DNA of 6,853 nt from Actinomycetota bacterium. Lineage in GTDB: Bacteria; Actinomycetota; CADDZG01; JAHWKV01. The notes under the pieces were generated by a model. The model was not told the DNA's origin. It ran no database searches and worked only from the letters and a program-made list of their open reading frames with translations. The stretch spans positions 1 through 6,853 of the forward strand of contig JAHWKV010000053.1 of NCBI GenBank assembly GCA_019347725.1, written 5' to 3'. Position 1 is the stretch's first letter, and every line of letters starts with the position of its first letter. The translations under genes were made by a program, and so were the position numbers. Below are positions 1 to 5,842 of this stretch, piece by piece.

Positions 1-694
1 CCTCGATCAGCCGCGTCATCCGCTCGGCGGAGCGGTCGATCAGCTCGAGCTGCCGCGCGCGCTGCTGCTCCGTCAGCCTGGACTCCTGGAGCAGGCTCAC
101 CGCCATCGCCACCGCGTTGAGCGGATTGCGGAGGTCGTGCGAGACGACCGCGAGCATCTCCTCGCGCGCGCGCACGGCCTGCTGCGCGGCGTCGTACAGC
201 CGTGCGTTCTCGACGGCGGCGCCGGCTTGCTTGGCCAAAGCCCGAAGGACCTCCTCGTCCGCCGGGGTGAACTCATCTGCGCCCTGTTTGTTGGTGAGGT
301 AGATGTTGCCCAGGACCTCGCCGGCCGCTACCACAGGCGCGCCCAGGAAGGAGTCCATCGGCGGATGGTTCGGCGGGAAACCAACCGAGCGGGGGTCGCG
401 TGAAATGGAGTCGAGACGCAAGGGCCTGGGATCTTCGATCAAGGCGCCCAAAAGGCCGAGGCCTTTGGGAAGTGGTCCGATCGCGTCCCGCTCGGCCTGG
501 CTGATCCCCGTGGTGAGGAATTCCTGGATTTGTCCGCCGGGCCCGAGTATACCCAGCGCTCCGTATTGGGCCGAGGTCAACTCAGCGGCGAACTCCACTA
601 CGCGCTGCAGGACTATGCCCGGGGAGTGCTCCGACTCCAGTGCCAAAATGGCGTCCAGGAGCCTGCTCTGTACGTCCGATGTGCCTAATTTCAT
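1..694 (-). CDS. GAF-HisKA sensor histidine kinase, C-terminus beyond window
   Basis: This gene is open to the left edge; 231 codons are visible without a frameshift. The start is well fixed: ATG at 694 is the only usable start, because an in-frame TGA lies five codons upstream. Residues about 10-165 form a GAF domain (YGALGILG near 44-51, PLPKGLGLLG near 74-83, SVGFPPNHPPM at 103-113, SFLGAP, GNIYLTNK at 129-136, and the closing AAVENARLYD). A short linker leads to a HisKA H-box, VVSHDLRNPLNAV, with H186 as predicted phosphoacceptor. The HATPase domain must lie outside the window. No membrane segment is visible, so the kinase is probably cytosolic. H110 and Y132 are spaced as the heme-ligating His149 and distal Tyr171 of M. 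tuberculosis DevS (from memory), so heme and O2/NO/CO sensing is possible. Unlike DevS, it has one GAF domain and a classical HisKA rather than HisKA_3. Kinase call is firm; ligand is inference. Confidence 0.93.
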   Translation of the reverse strand, partial: MKLGTSDVQSRLLDAILALESEHSPGIVLQRVVEFAAELTSAQYGALGILGPGGQIQEFLTTGISQAERDAIGPLPKGLGLLGALIEDPRPLRLDSISRDPRSVGFPPNHPPMDSFLGAPVVAAGEVLGNIYLTNKQGADEFTPADEEVLRALAKQAGAAVENARLYDAAQQAVRAREEMLAVVSHDLRNPLNAVAMAVSLLQESRLTEQQRARQLELIDRSAERMTRLIE

Positions 695-698
695 AGGT

Positions 699-738
699 GG
701 CGCTTTCTCTCAGCGCCAACGGGGAAGAGGACCCCCGT
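699..738 (-). promoter_or_regulatory. Two adjacent hairpins in the kinase leader
   Basis: Read on the minus strand, two perfect 6-bp inverted repeats sit back to back upstream of the kinase ATG. The first is ACGGGG/CCCCGT (738-719, 8-nt loop) and the second is GGCGCT/AGCGCC (717-699, 7-nt loop), ending 4 nt before the start codon. The only purine-rich Shine-Dalgarno-like stretch, GAGAGAAAG, falls in the loop and 3' stem of the second hairpin. The loops contain CUCU and AGAG, which could pair. If transcription starts near 744, these hairpins fill most of the leader and could limit kinase translation. The repeats are seen directly; the role is inference. Confidence 0.35.
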
Positions 739-750
739 CGCCGAACCAAT

Positions 751-780
751 GGTATACGGTCGATGCGGGTCCTGTGTGAA
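751..780 (-). promoter_or_regulatory. Candidate promoter of the histidine kinase gene
   Basis: On the minus strand, TTCACA (780-775) resembles a -35 hexamer and TATACC (756-751) a -10 hexamer, with an 18-nt spacer. Transcription would start near 744, leaving a leader of about 50 nt. It is the best-matching pair I see between the kinase and the USP gene, but both hexamers are imperfect and GC-rich actinobacterial promoters are hard to call by eye. Confidence 0.3.
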
Positions 781-782
781 AA

Positions 783-796
783 GGGACTTTTGGCCC
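783..796. promoter_or_regulatory. DosR-box-like imperfect inverted repeat
   Basis: The site reads GGGACTTTTGGCCC on the plus strand: half-sites GGGAC and GGCCC around TTTT. It matches the core of the mycobacterial DosR/DevR consensus (GGGACTWWAGTCCC, from memory) at 12 of 14 positions; the flanking TTS/SAA bases do not match. It abuts the candidate -35 of the kinase promoter, centred about 45 bp upstream of the inferred start, a usual place for an activator. It could equally serve the rightward CBS/USP genes. No response regulator gene is visible in the window. Confidence 0.33.
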
Positions 797-855
797 TGCC
801 GGGATCGCCCGCTTCTGCGGAGGCTCCAGACGTCAGCCGGCGAGGAGGGCCAAAG

Positions 856-1094
856 TTGCAGGACAGCCAACTTGTTCGCCATTCGTGGTTACCGTCGGTC
901 CGCAGATTTCCCTGACGGAGGCCTCCCATAAGATGTTCCGATACGAATGTGGGTTCGCTGCCCGTGGTCGATGGCCAGGCCGGGTGAGGGTATTCTCACG
1001 GGGTGCCAGTCTGGTAGGAATGGTTTCTGCCAGGGATCTGACTCGCGAGATTCGCAGAGACGTCTCTGCGGAGGATTCGAAAGAGACTGCTTAG
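856..1094 (+). pseudogene. Frameshifted single CBS-domain gene remnant
   Basis: CBS-domain sequence is recognisable but split between frames. One frame gives VVTVGPQISLTEASHKMFRYE (885-947). The next frame gives VGSLPVVDGQAG and then a TGA (949-987). The first frame returns with LVGMVSARDLTREI (1011-1052) and stops at TAG, 1092-1094. Removing the T at 948 restores RYEVGSLPVVDG exactly, so one single-base insertion is well supported; a compensating change lies between about 982 and 1010. A likely original start is TTG at 856, 6 nt after AGGAGGG (843-849); reaching VVTVGP from it needs a further frame change near 880. Intact, it would be a CBS protein of about 75-80 residues, probably co-transcribed with the USP gene 46 nt downstream. 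CBS pairs usually bind adenine nucleotides. A sequencing or assembly error is possible, but all neighbouring genes are intact. Confidence 0.65.
1053..1070. repeat. 18-bp perfect palindrome upstream of the USP gene
   Basis: CGCAGAGACGTCTCTGCG is a perfect 9+9 palindrome with no spacer, centred on GACGTC, 70 bp before the USP start codon and inside the 3' end of the CBS remnant. Short direct repeats of GATTCG (1049-1054 and 1074-1079) flank it. A spacerless dyad suits a dimeric regulator better than a terminator, and no U-run follows. The sequence symmetry is certain; that it is an operator is inference. Confidence 0.5.
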
Positions 1095-1129
1095 TCCAGA
1101 TCTGCGACAGAAAAGTCGGATTGTAGCCG

Positions 1130-1135
1130 AAGGAG
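1130..1135 (+). promoter_or_regulatory. Ribosome binding site of the USP gene
   Basis: AAGGAG lies 5 nt before TTG at 1141 and fixes this rare start codon; there is no ATG or GTG in frame nearby. I see no convincing promoter between the CBS remnant (ends 1094) and this site, so transcription may come from further upstream. Confidence 0.75.
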
Positions 1136-1140
1136 AGCTA

Positions 1141-2019
1141 TTGACAACGCGTATTTTATACGCCACCAACAGCGGAAAACCGGCAGCGGCCGCCGGTGTC
1201 CTGCTGAGGCGTGTGGCCGACCCCGCTCGGGTGACCGTAACAGTGAACGTGTGCGACTCGGTCGAGTTTGCGTATCCGTTACGTTCAACTCGGGAAGAGA
1301 CCAAACCCCGGCCCCAGCCTAAGGACGTAGCTTCTGAGGAAGTGGCCCGCTTTGAGCAAGAGGGCTTCAAGGCCGACTATCACTTGGGAGTAGGCGTACC
1401 CGCCGGACAGATTCTCGACCAGATTGAGTTGGGCTCCTACAACTTGACTGCGATGGGGGCGGGGAGTTCAAGCTGGCTCGGAAACCTTTTATTGGGCAGC
1501 ACTTCGATGCGGGTGTTGCACGCATCGGAGTCGTCGGTTTTGATCGTGCACCGGTTCCGCCGGGAGCAGGGCAAGGTCCAGGTGCTGTTGGCTACCGATG
1601 GGTCCCCGGATGCCGAGCTCGCGGTTAGGAACCTGCTCGAGCTGGCCAATCCCGCCAAAGTCGAGGTCCAGGTCGTCTCGGTAGCGAACCAGGTTCCGGC
1701 AAGTGCGGCTCAGTACGACGATTGTGTACCCCCGGGCGAGGTGCTGGATCACTTGCAGAGCAAGGCGGTGCTCGCCGTCGACCAGGCGGCACAACCCCTG
1801 ATCGACGCAGGGTTTGCCGTGGCGGTCGATACCACGAGCGGGGATCCTGTGAGGCGAATTCTCGAACTGGCGGAGTTTGTCGATCTGGTCGTCGTGGGCT
1901 CCAGAGGCCTGGGTCCCGCCGGCAGGCTCGCTCTCGGCAGTGTGAGCGACCAGGTGGCGCGGCTTGCGCCGGCGGCACTGGTTTGCCGCCGGCTTTCCGC
2001 CGTCCGCCCGCCGGCCTAG
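1141..2019 (+). CDS. Tandem universal stress protein (two USP domains)
   Basis: A 292-residue soluble protein with two UspA folds, about residues 1-137 and 144-283, a length typical of two-domain actinobacterial USPs. Domain 2 is canonical: the strand-1 motif LLATDGS (D153) and the ATP loop G-2x-G-9x-GS (G253, G256, G266-S267) are complete. Domain 1 is degenerate: the Asp is Asn (ATNSG, N10) and the loop reads G106-2x-S109-9x-G119-S120, so the second Gly is lost. ATP binding is therefore expected mainly in domain 2. Two-domain USPs of this kind in M. tuberculosis (for example Rv2623) are hypoxia-induced members of the DosR regulon. Translation starts at TTG with a good AAGGAG site. Downstream it converges on qcrB and shares CTAG with it as stop codons. 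Family assignment is firm; the stress that induces it is inferred. Confidence 0.95.
   Translation: MTTRILYATNSGKPAAAAGVLLRRVADPARVTVTVNVCDSVEFAYPLRSTREETKPRPQPKDVASEEVARFEQEGFKADYHLGVGVPAGQILDQIELGSYNLTAMGAGSSSWLGNLLLGSTSMRVLHASESSVLIVHRFRREQGKVQVLLATDGSPDAELAVRNLLELANPAKVEVQVVSVANQVPASAAQYDDCVPPGEVLDHLQSKAVLAVDQAAQPLIDAGFAVAVDTTSGDPVRRILELAEFVDLVVVGSRGLGPAGRLALGSVSDQVARLAPAALVCRRLSAVRPPA
1149..1163 (+). repeat. Hairpin just inside the USP coding region
   Basis: GCGTAT-TTT-ATACGC is a perfect 6-bp inverted repeat with a 3-nt loop, covering codons 3 to 8 of the USP gene. It starts 5 nt after the TTG start codon, close enough to affect ribosome loading, or it may be a binding site. It is AT-richer than its surroundings. 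No function is shown. Confidence 0.35.
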
Positions 2020-3350
2020 GAGGTACGTGCCGTCTCGGGTGCCGCGCCGGGCGGCTCCGCTTCTCGTTTGGTAAGTGACTTAGCGATCAGATATGTGCCG
2101 AGCCCGGTAGCGAGCGGTAGCGCGAAGGCCAGGATCTGATAAGCAACTACGACGTTCTCGACGGGAACCCGCAGCCACTTGGCGAGCAGATCGTTGCTGG
2201 CTGCAGCAAACAAAATGAAGTAAAAGCTGAGCGTCGCCGTTCCCAGTGCGGTTCGCATCGGCCGGTCCCGCGGCCGGTCCAGCAGGTGATGGGGCTTGTG
2301 GTCCGAGGTGAAGAATGCCTCCAGGAACGGCCACAGGTAGAGCAAGGTAAAGGTTATCCCCGGAAGCAGCACTGCCGGGAAGAATGGGTTGGGTATCTCA
2401 TAGCCGAAGGTGGTGATCTCCCACGCCGGGAACAGTCTAAGCGCCCCTTCCAGCCAGCCCATGTACCAGTCCGGTTGCGCTGGGGACGGAACCTGCGCCG
2501 GCTTGAAGGGGCCGTAAAGCCAGATTGGGTTGATCTGCACCAGTCCGCCCAACAGCGCCAGTATGCCGAACACCCCGAAGAACAGACCCATGGATTTGGC
2601 TGCGTAGGTGGGCCACAACCGTTCGCCAACCACATTTTCCTCCCGGCGCCGACCGCCCGGAAACTGGGTGTGCTTTTGCCTCCAGATAAGCGCCATGTGG
2701 GCGGTGAGCAGTCCGGCGATCAGAACCGGGATGATGAAGATATGGATAACGAACAGCCGGTTGATGATCTGCTCTGCCGGAAACTCTCCACCGAAGACCA
2801 AAAAAGCCATCCAAGTCCCGATCACCGGAATGGATAGCGCAATCGAATAGGCGATGCGCAACCCGGTTCCGGACAGCAGGTCGTCCGGAAGCGAGTAGCC
2901 GGTGAAGCCGTTGAACATTGCCAGCGTCAGCAGCGTCAACCCAATCATCCAGTTGATTTCCCGAGGGCGCCGGTAAGCTCCGGTGAAGAAGATTCTCACT
3001 AGGTGGACGACGATTGCGGCCAAGAAGACCAGAGCGGCCCAGTGGTGAATCTGGCGCATCACCATACCCGCGCGTACTTCAAAGCTCAGGTCCATAACCG
3101 ATCGGTAGGCGTCTGAGACCACCACGCCCTGCAGTGGTTCGTACTCTCCCCGGTAGACGGATTCGGCCACACTGGGCTCGAAGAAAAAGGATAGGAACAC
3201 TCCGGTCAGCACCAGAATAACAAAACAGTACAGGGCGATTTCTCCGAGCAGGAACGACCAGTGGTCGGGGAAGACCTTGGCCAGGACGTCTCGGGTGAAT
3301 CGGGAGGCTCCCAGGCGGTCGTCGACCCAGGTGACTACCTTTCTAACCAC
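2016..3350 (-). CDS. qcrB: Cytochrome bc complex cytochrome b subunit
   Basis: A 444-residue membrane protein that oxidises menaquinol and carries hemes bL and bH in the bcc complex. Heme ligands are visible in helix B (H102 and H116, 14 apart, in RQIHHWAALVF...VVHLVR) and helix D (H203 and H218, 15 apart). The 15-residue helix D spacing is that of cytochrome b6 and Gram-positive cytochromes b rather than mitochondrial b. The quinol-site motif is PDWY (293-296), the actinobacterial form of PEWY. Further hydrophobic helices follow to about 424, then a short polar tail. It is about 100 residues shorter than the mycobacterial protein (about 549, from memory). GTG at 3350 is the only start available, since an in-frame TAG lies ten codons upstream; it has no good Shine-Dalgarno site, and its 8-nt overlap with qcrA suggests coupled translation. 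It is the last gene of the operon. Confidence 0.97.
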   Translation of the reverse strand: MVRKVVTWVDDRLGASRFTRDVLAKVFPDHWSFLLGEIALYCFVILVLTGVFLSFFFEPSVAESVYRGEYEPLQGVVVSDAYRSVMDLSFEVRAGMVMRQIHHWAALVFLAAIVVHLVRIFFTGAYRRPREINWMIGLTLLTLAMFNGFTGYSLPDDLLSGTGLRIAYSIALSIPVIGTWMAFLVFGGEFPAEQIINRLFVIHIFIIPVLIAGLLTAHMALIWRQKHTQFPGGRRREENVVGERLWPTYAAKSMGLFFGVFGILALLGGLVQINPIWLYGPFKPAQVPSPAQPDWYMGWLEGALRLFPAWEITTFGYEIPNPFFPAVLLPGITFTLLYLWPFLEAFFTSDHKPHHLLDRPRDRPMRTALGTATLSFYFILFAAASNDLLAKWLRVPVENVVVAYQILAFALPLATGLGTYLIAKSLTKREAEPPGAAPETARTS

Positions 3351-4182
3351 GGCCGCGGTCCCAAAATCCGGGCCCTACCGGCTCCGGATAATCCGAAGTG
3401 GCAATGACGAAACCCTCGTTGTCAACGCCTAAGGGAAGCTGCGGCAGGGGGCGGGTGGCCGGTCCGCTCACCGGTTTGGCGTGCTCCAGGACGTCGAACG
3501 CAGACTGGTGACAAGGGCAGAAGAGCTGGCGGGTCTGGGTTTGGTAGAGCCCGACGGGGCACCCTGCGTGGGTGCAGATCTTAGAGAAAGCCACCAGCCC
3601 CTCGGCGCTGAACTCATCAGGTCCGGGTATCTGATCGCCGGTTGGAAGCCGGATCACCATCGTCTGCGAGTCCGCGTCGTGGGTGTGGTTTTCGGGGAAA
3701 ACGGTGAGTACTCCATTTGGAGGCAGCTCTGAAGGCCGTACCGGACGACCGTCGGCCTTCACCAAGCGCGTACCGGGCCGCCAGGCAGTGTGGAACAGAG
3801 AGTCTTCGGGTCCCACACCCAGCGATCGAATGGGAAACAGTGCAGCCAGGCCCAGGGCGCCCAGCGCCCCGGCCAGCCACTTGGAGAGAAAGGTACGGCG
3901 GCCGATCTCTTCGGCTCCATGCTCGTAGGCTTCCGCAACCTCTTCCCGCTCGTCCGTCTGCAGCGGGACAACCTCGCGCGCCTCGACCACCTCTCCCTCC
4001 GACATCAGGTGCTTGGCCCACATCACCAGGCCTACCGAGATGCCGCCCAGGGCCAGACCTAGCAGTAGGCCTTCGAGCTGGGTTTGGCCGCCCTGCACGT
4101 ACACTACGGCCAGCCCGATCGACGACAGCACGCTTACACCGAAAGCGGCGGCGATGCCTTTGGTTTGCGCGGGCGTCTTCAT
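3343..4182 (-). CDS. qcrA: Rieske iron-sulfur subunit of the bcc complex
   Basis: A 279-residue protein that passes electrons from menaquinol to the cytochrome c subunit through a [2Fe-2S] cluster. The Rieske boxes are complete: C203-T-H205-A-G-C208 and C222-P-C224-H225, with C203, H205, C222 and H225 as cluster ligands and C208-C224 as the expected disulfide. Three membrane segments precede the domain: about 9-29, 36-59 and 101-118. The two extra N-terminal helices are an actinobacterial feature. A twin-arginine stretch, GRRTFLSKW (R95-R96), lies just before the third helix and fits Tat export of the folded cluster domain. It is shorter than mycobacterial QcrA (about 429, from memory). The ATG overlaps the qcrC stop in TAATG and has AGGAG 9 nt upstream. 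Confidence 0.97.
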   Translation of the reverse strand: MKTPAQTKGIAAAFGVSVLSSIGLAVVYVQGGQTQLEGLLLGLALGGISVGLVMWAKHLMSEGEVVEAREVVPLQTDEREEVAEAYEHGAEEIGRRTFLSKWLAGALGALGLAALFPIRSLGVGPEDSLFHTAWRPGTRLVKADGRPVRPSELPPNGVLTVFPENHTHDADSQTMVIRLPTGDQIPGPDEFSAEGLVAFSKICTHAGCPVGLYQTQTRQLFCPCHQSAFDVLEHAKPVSGPATRPLPQLPLGVDNEGFVIATSDYPEPVGPGFWDRGRG

Positions 4183-4991
4183 TACTCGGTGCTCCTAGTA
4201 CCGATCCACATGATGAGAATTATCATCAATGTAAGTCCGATCAGCCATGCAGCGGCGCCCTCGGACCAAGGACCGGTGCGGCCCATCGACCAGCCGCCGG
4301 GATTGTGCGGTTCAGTTAGCCGTCCTACATAATCGACGATGGAGTCCAACTCCCTTTGCGTAAAAGTTTCCGGTCCGAAAACCGGCATCGTGCCCGGGCC
4401 CGCCAGTATCGCCTCCGCCACCTCCTTGGGGGTCGCTTCGAAGAGATCCGGAGCGAGGATCGCCGCCTTCCGGCTTATCAAGGGTAGGCTCTCTCCGCCA
4501 CCGCCGAGAGCGCCGCCAATCCCGGTAGAGGCGTGGCACGCGGCGCAGTTCACTTGGTAAAGCTGATTGCCCAAACCCAGGTCGGCTTCTGTGGTGTTCA
4601 ACTCGGGTACAGCGGGTCCGGTTATTGGCAACTGCTGTTCCGCGTACTGCACCAGCGCATCTATCTGCTCCTGCGTGTATATGGGAGTACGGCGTTGCAT
4701 CGGCTGATCGGGTGAATCGAGGGGCATCCGGCCCGTGGAAAGAACGTAGTCGATGTGCGCCGTGCCGTTGGCCCGTTCGGTGAGGTTTGGGCCTCGGCCC
4801 GTCCCCTGCGCCTCGGCACCATGGCACCAGGCGCAGTCCCGCATGTACAACGTCTTACCGTCGGTCGAATCGCTGCGCACCACTGCAGGAGGTAGCCATG
4901 GTTCGGCCGGCCGATCCGAGTATGCGTTCCAGACGATGATGCCCGCCCCCACCGCTACAACCACCGCTATTGCCGTCATGAAGACCTTCAT
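4182..4991 (-). CDS. qcrC: Membrane-bound diheme cytochrome c of the bcc complex
   Basis: A 269-residue protein anchored at both ends, by helices at about 5-22 and 245-264, with two cytochrome c domains outside the membrane. Heme 1 is bound at CAWCH (C53, C56, H57) with M89 in GRMP as likely sixth ligand. Heme 2 is bound at CAACH (C149, C152, H153) with M202 in GTMPVF. In Actinomycetota this one protein replaces cytochrome c1 and the soluble carrier, joining the bcc complex directly to aa3 oxidase in a supercomplex. The ATG overlaps the ctaG stop by 4 nt (ATGA); only a weak TAGGG precedes it, consistent with coupled translation. Nothing appears truncated. Confidence 0.97.
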   Translation of the reverse strand: MKVFMTAIAVVVAVGAGIIVWNAYSDRPAEPWLPPAVVRSDSTDGKTLYMRDCAWCHGAEAQGTGRGPNLTERANGTAHIDYVLSTGRMPLDSPDQPMQRRTPIYTQEQIDALVQYAEQQLPITGPAVPELNTTEADLGLGNQLYQVNCAACHASTGIGGALGGGGESLPLISRKAAILAPDLFEATPKEVAEAILAGPGTMPVFGPETFTQRELDSIVDYVGRLTEPHNPGGWSMGRTGPWSEGAAAWLIGLTLMIILIMWIGTRSTE

Positions 4992-5842
4992 GGCTGCGCC
5001 CTACCGGAGACTAAAGCGGCACCGCCGGCTTTCTCTGCCTGCCCGTCCAGCTGGCGAAACCACGTCAGGCCGATCCACGCTGTGGTGAGCGCGTAGACGA
5101 TCGACCCGGGCACCCACATGATCACGCCGGCAAGTTGTTGGTGCTCCAAGGCGGTGAGACCCAGATAAGCCTGCCCGTCGTAGATGGGGTAGATCGACTC
5201 TGGTGCGAACGTCAGCAAAGCTCCAAGGGCCGCACTCGCCAGGCTGGTGCCAAGGAGAATAACCACAGCCGATCCGTAGGATCGCCGGTGATGGCGAAGG
5301 CTGCCGAGCGCAACGGCCCAGACGGTGGCGCCTGCGGCCAGGAACGTGGCGTGCTCGGCCAGGTGGACTACCGGCTGGGCGATGGCGGTTTCATACGCGC
5401 CCGGCAGGTGCCATGCCCACAGTACGGGTGCAGTGAGCAGCCAGGCCTGCACCGGGCGGATCTGGGTCCGCATTTCGCCGGAGCGCTTGGTGCGTACATA
5501 CCGAAAGGACTGTGACCAGCGGGCGGGCAGCGCGATGGCGGCCATGGTAACCGGCCGGCCGAGCACCAGCAGGGGAGGGGCTGCCAGCAGAAGCAGCACG
5601 TGCTGCACCATATGCAATGAAAGCGCCTTTTCGGCCGCCGATTCCAGCGGAGAGGCCAGCGCTACGCCCAGGATTAAAAGTCCGGAATAGAAGGCGAGCG
5701 TTCTTGGGATCCACGGACCCCGGGCCTGGGCGGGCAGCCGGCTTAACCCACGGGCGTAAAGCGCTGCGGCCAGCGCAAGCGTGAGGATCGGGCCTGCCAA
5801 GTAGGTCAGGGAATGATCACCGCCCGCATGAGCCAACAGCAT
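4988..5842 (-). CDS. ctaG: CtaG-family cytochrome oxidase assembly protein
   Basis: A 284-residue polytopic membrane protein of the caa3_CtaG family, which serves copper delivery or assembly of heme-copper oxidase. Family hallmarks are visible: SLHMVQHVLLLLAAPPLLVLGRP (H77, H81), WHLPGAYETAI (H145), VVHLAEH (H160, H164) and LEHQQLAGVIMWVPG (H234). The His residues in and near the helices are candidate copper ligands. I place the start at ATG 5842 rather than GTG 5860: the ATG has GGAGG 6 nt upstream and overlaps the previous stop as TGATG, whereas the GTG would put the Shine-Dalgarno site inside the coding region. This CtaG is unrelated to the Cox11-type protein sometimes given the same symbol. 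Its place between ctaE and qcrC suggests co-production with the oxidase it matures. Confidence 0.93.
   Translation of the reverse strand: MLLAHAGGDHSLTYLAGPILTLALAAALYARGLSRLPAQARGPWIPRTLAFYSGLLILGVALASPLESAAEKALSLHMVQHVLLLLAAPPLLVLGRPVTMAAIALPARWSQSFRYVRTKRSGEMRTQIRPVQAWLLTAPVLWAWHLPGAYETAIAQPVVHLAEHATFLAAGATVWAVALGSLRHHRRSYGSAVVILLGTSLASAALGALLTFAPESIYPIYDGQAYLGLTALEHQQLAGVIMWVPGSIVYALTTAWIGLTWFRQLDGQAEKAGGAALVSGRAQP

Noticed and set aside
448..469. Inverted repeat AAAGGCC-GA-GGCCTTT
   Set aside because: It lies inside the GAF domain and comes from codons for the conserved PKGLGLLG motif, with no sign of a separate role.
117..779. Plus-strand open frames over the left end
   Set aside because: They oppose the GAF-HisKA kinase, whose motifs are read without a break on the minus strand.
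846..859. Second DosR-like half-site (GCAACTTTGGCCCT on the minus strand)
   Set aside because: Only the GGCCC half matches and the spacer is one base short; too weak to list as a site.
582..929. Minus-strand open frame overlapping the kinase start and upstream region
   Set aside because: It is in a different frame from the kinase, Arg-rich and without a domain; the overlapping kinase N-terminus is the real coding sequence.
1141..1160. TTGACA at the USP start as a -35 promoter element
   Set aside because: No -10 hexamer at 16-18 nt; the TTTATA is only 8 nt away. The TTG is better explained as a start codon after AAGGAG.
2286..2837. Plus-strand open frame of 183 codons opposite qcrB
   Set aside because: It is antisense to clear cytochrome b coding sequence, is rich in charged low-complexity residues, and has no recognisable domain. 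Typical shadow frame in GC-rich DNA.
3717..4319. Plus-strand open frame of 200 codons opposite qcrA and the end of qcrC
   Set aside because: Arg/Pro/Ala-rich antisense shadow of genes with intact Rieske and cytochrome c motifs.
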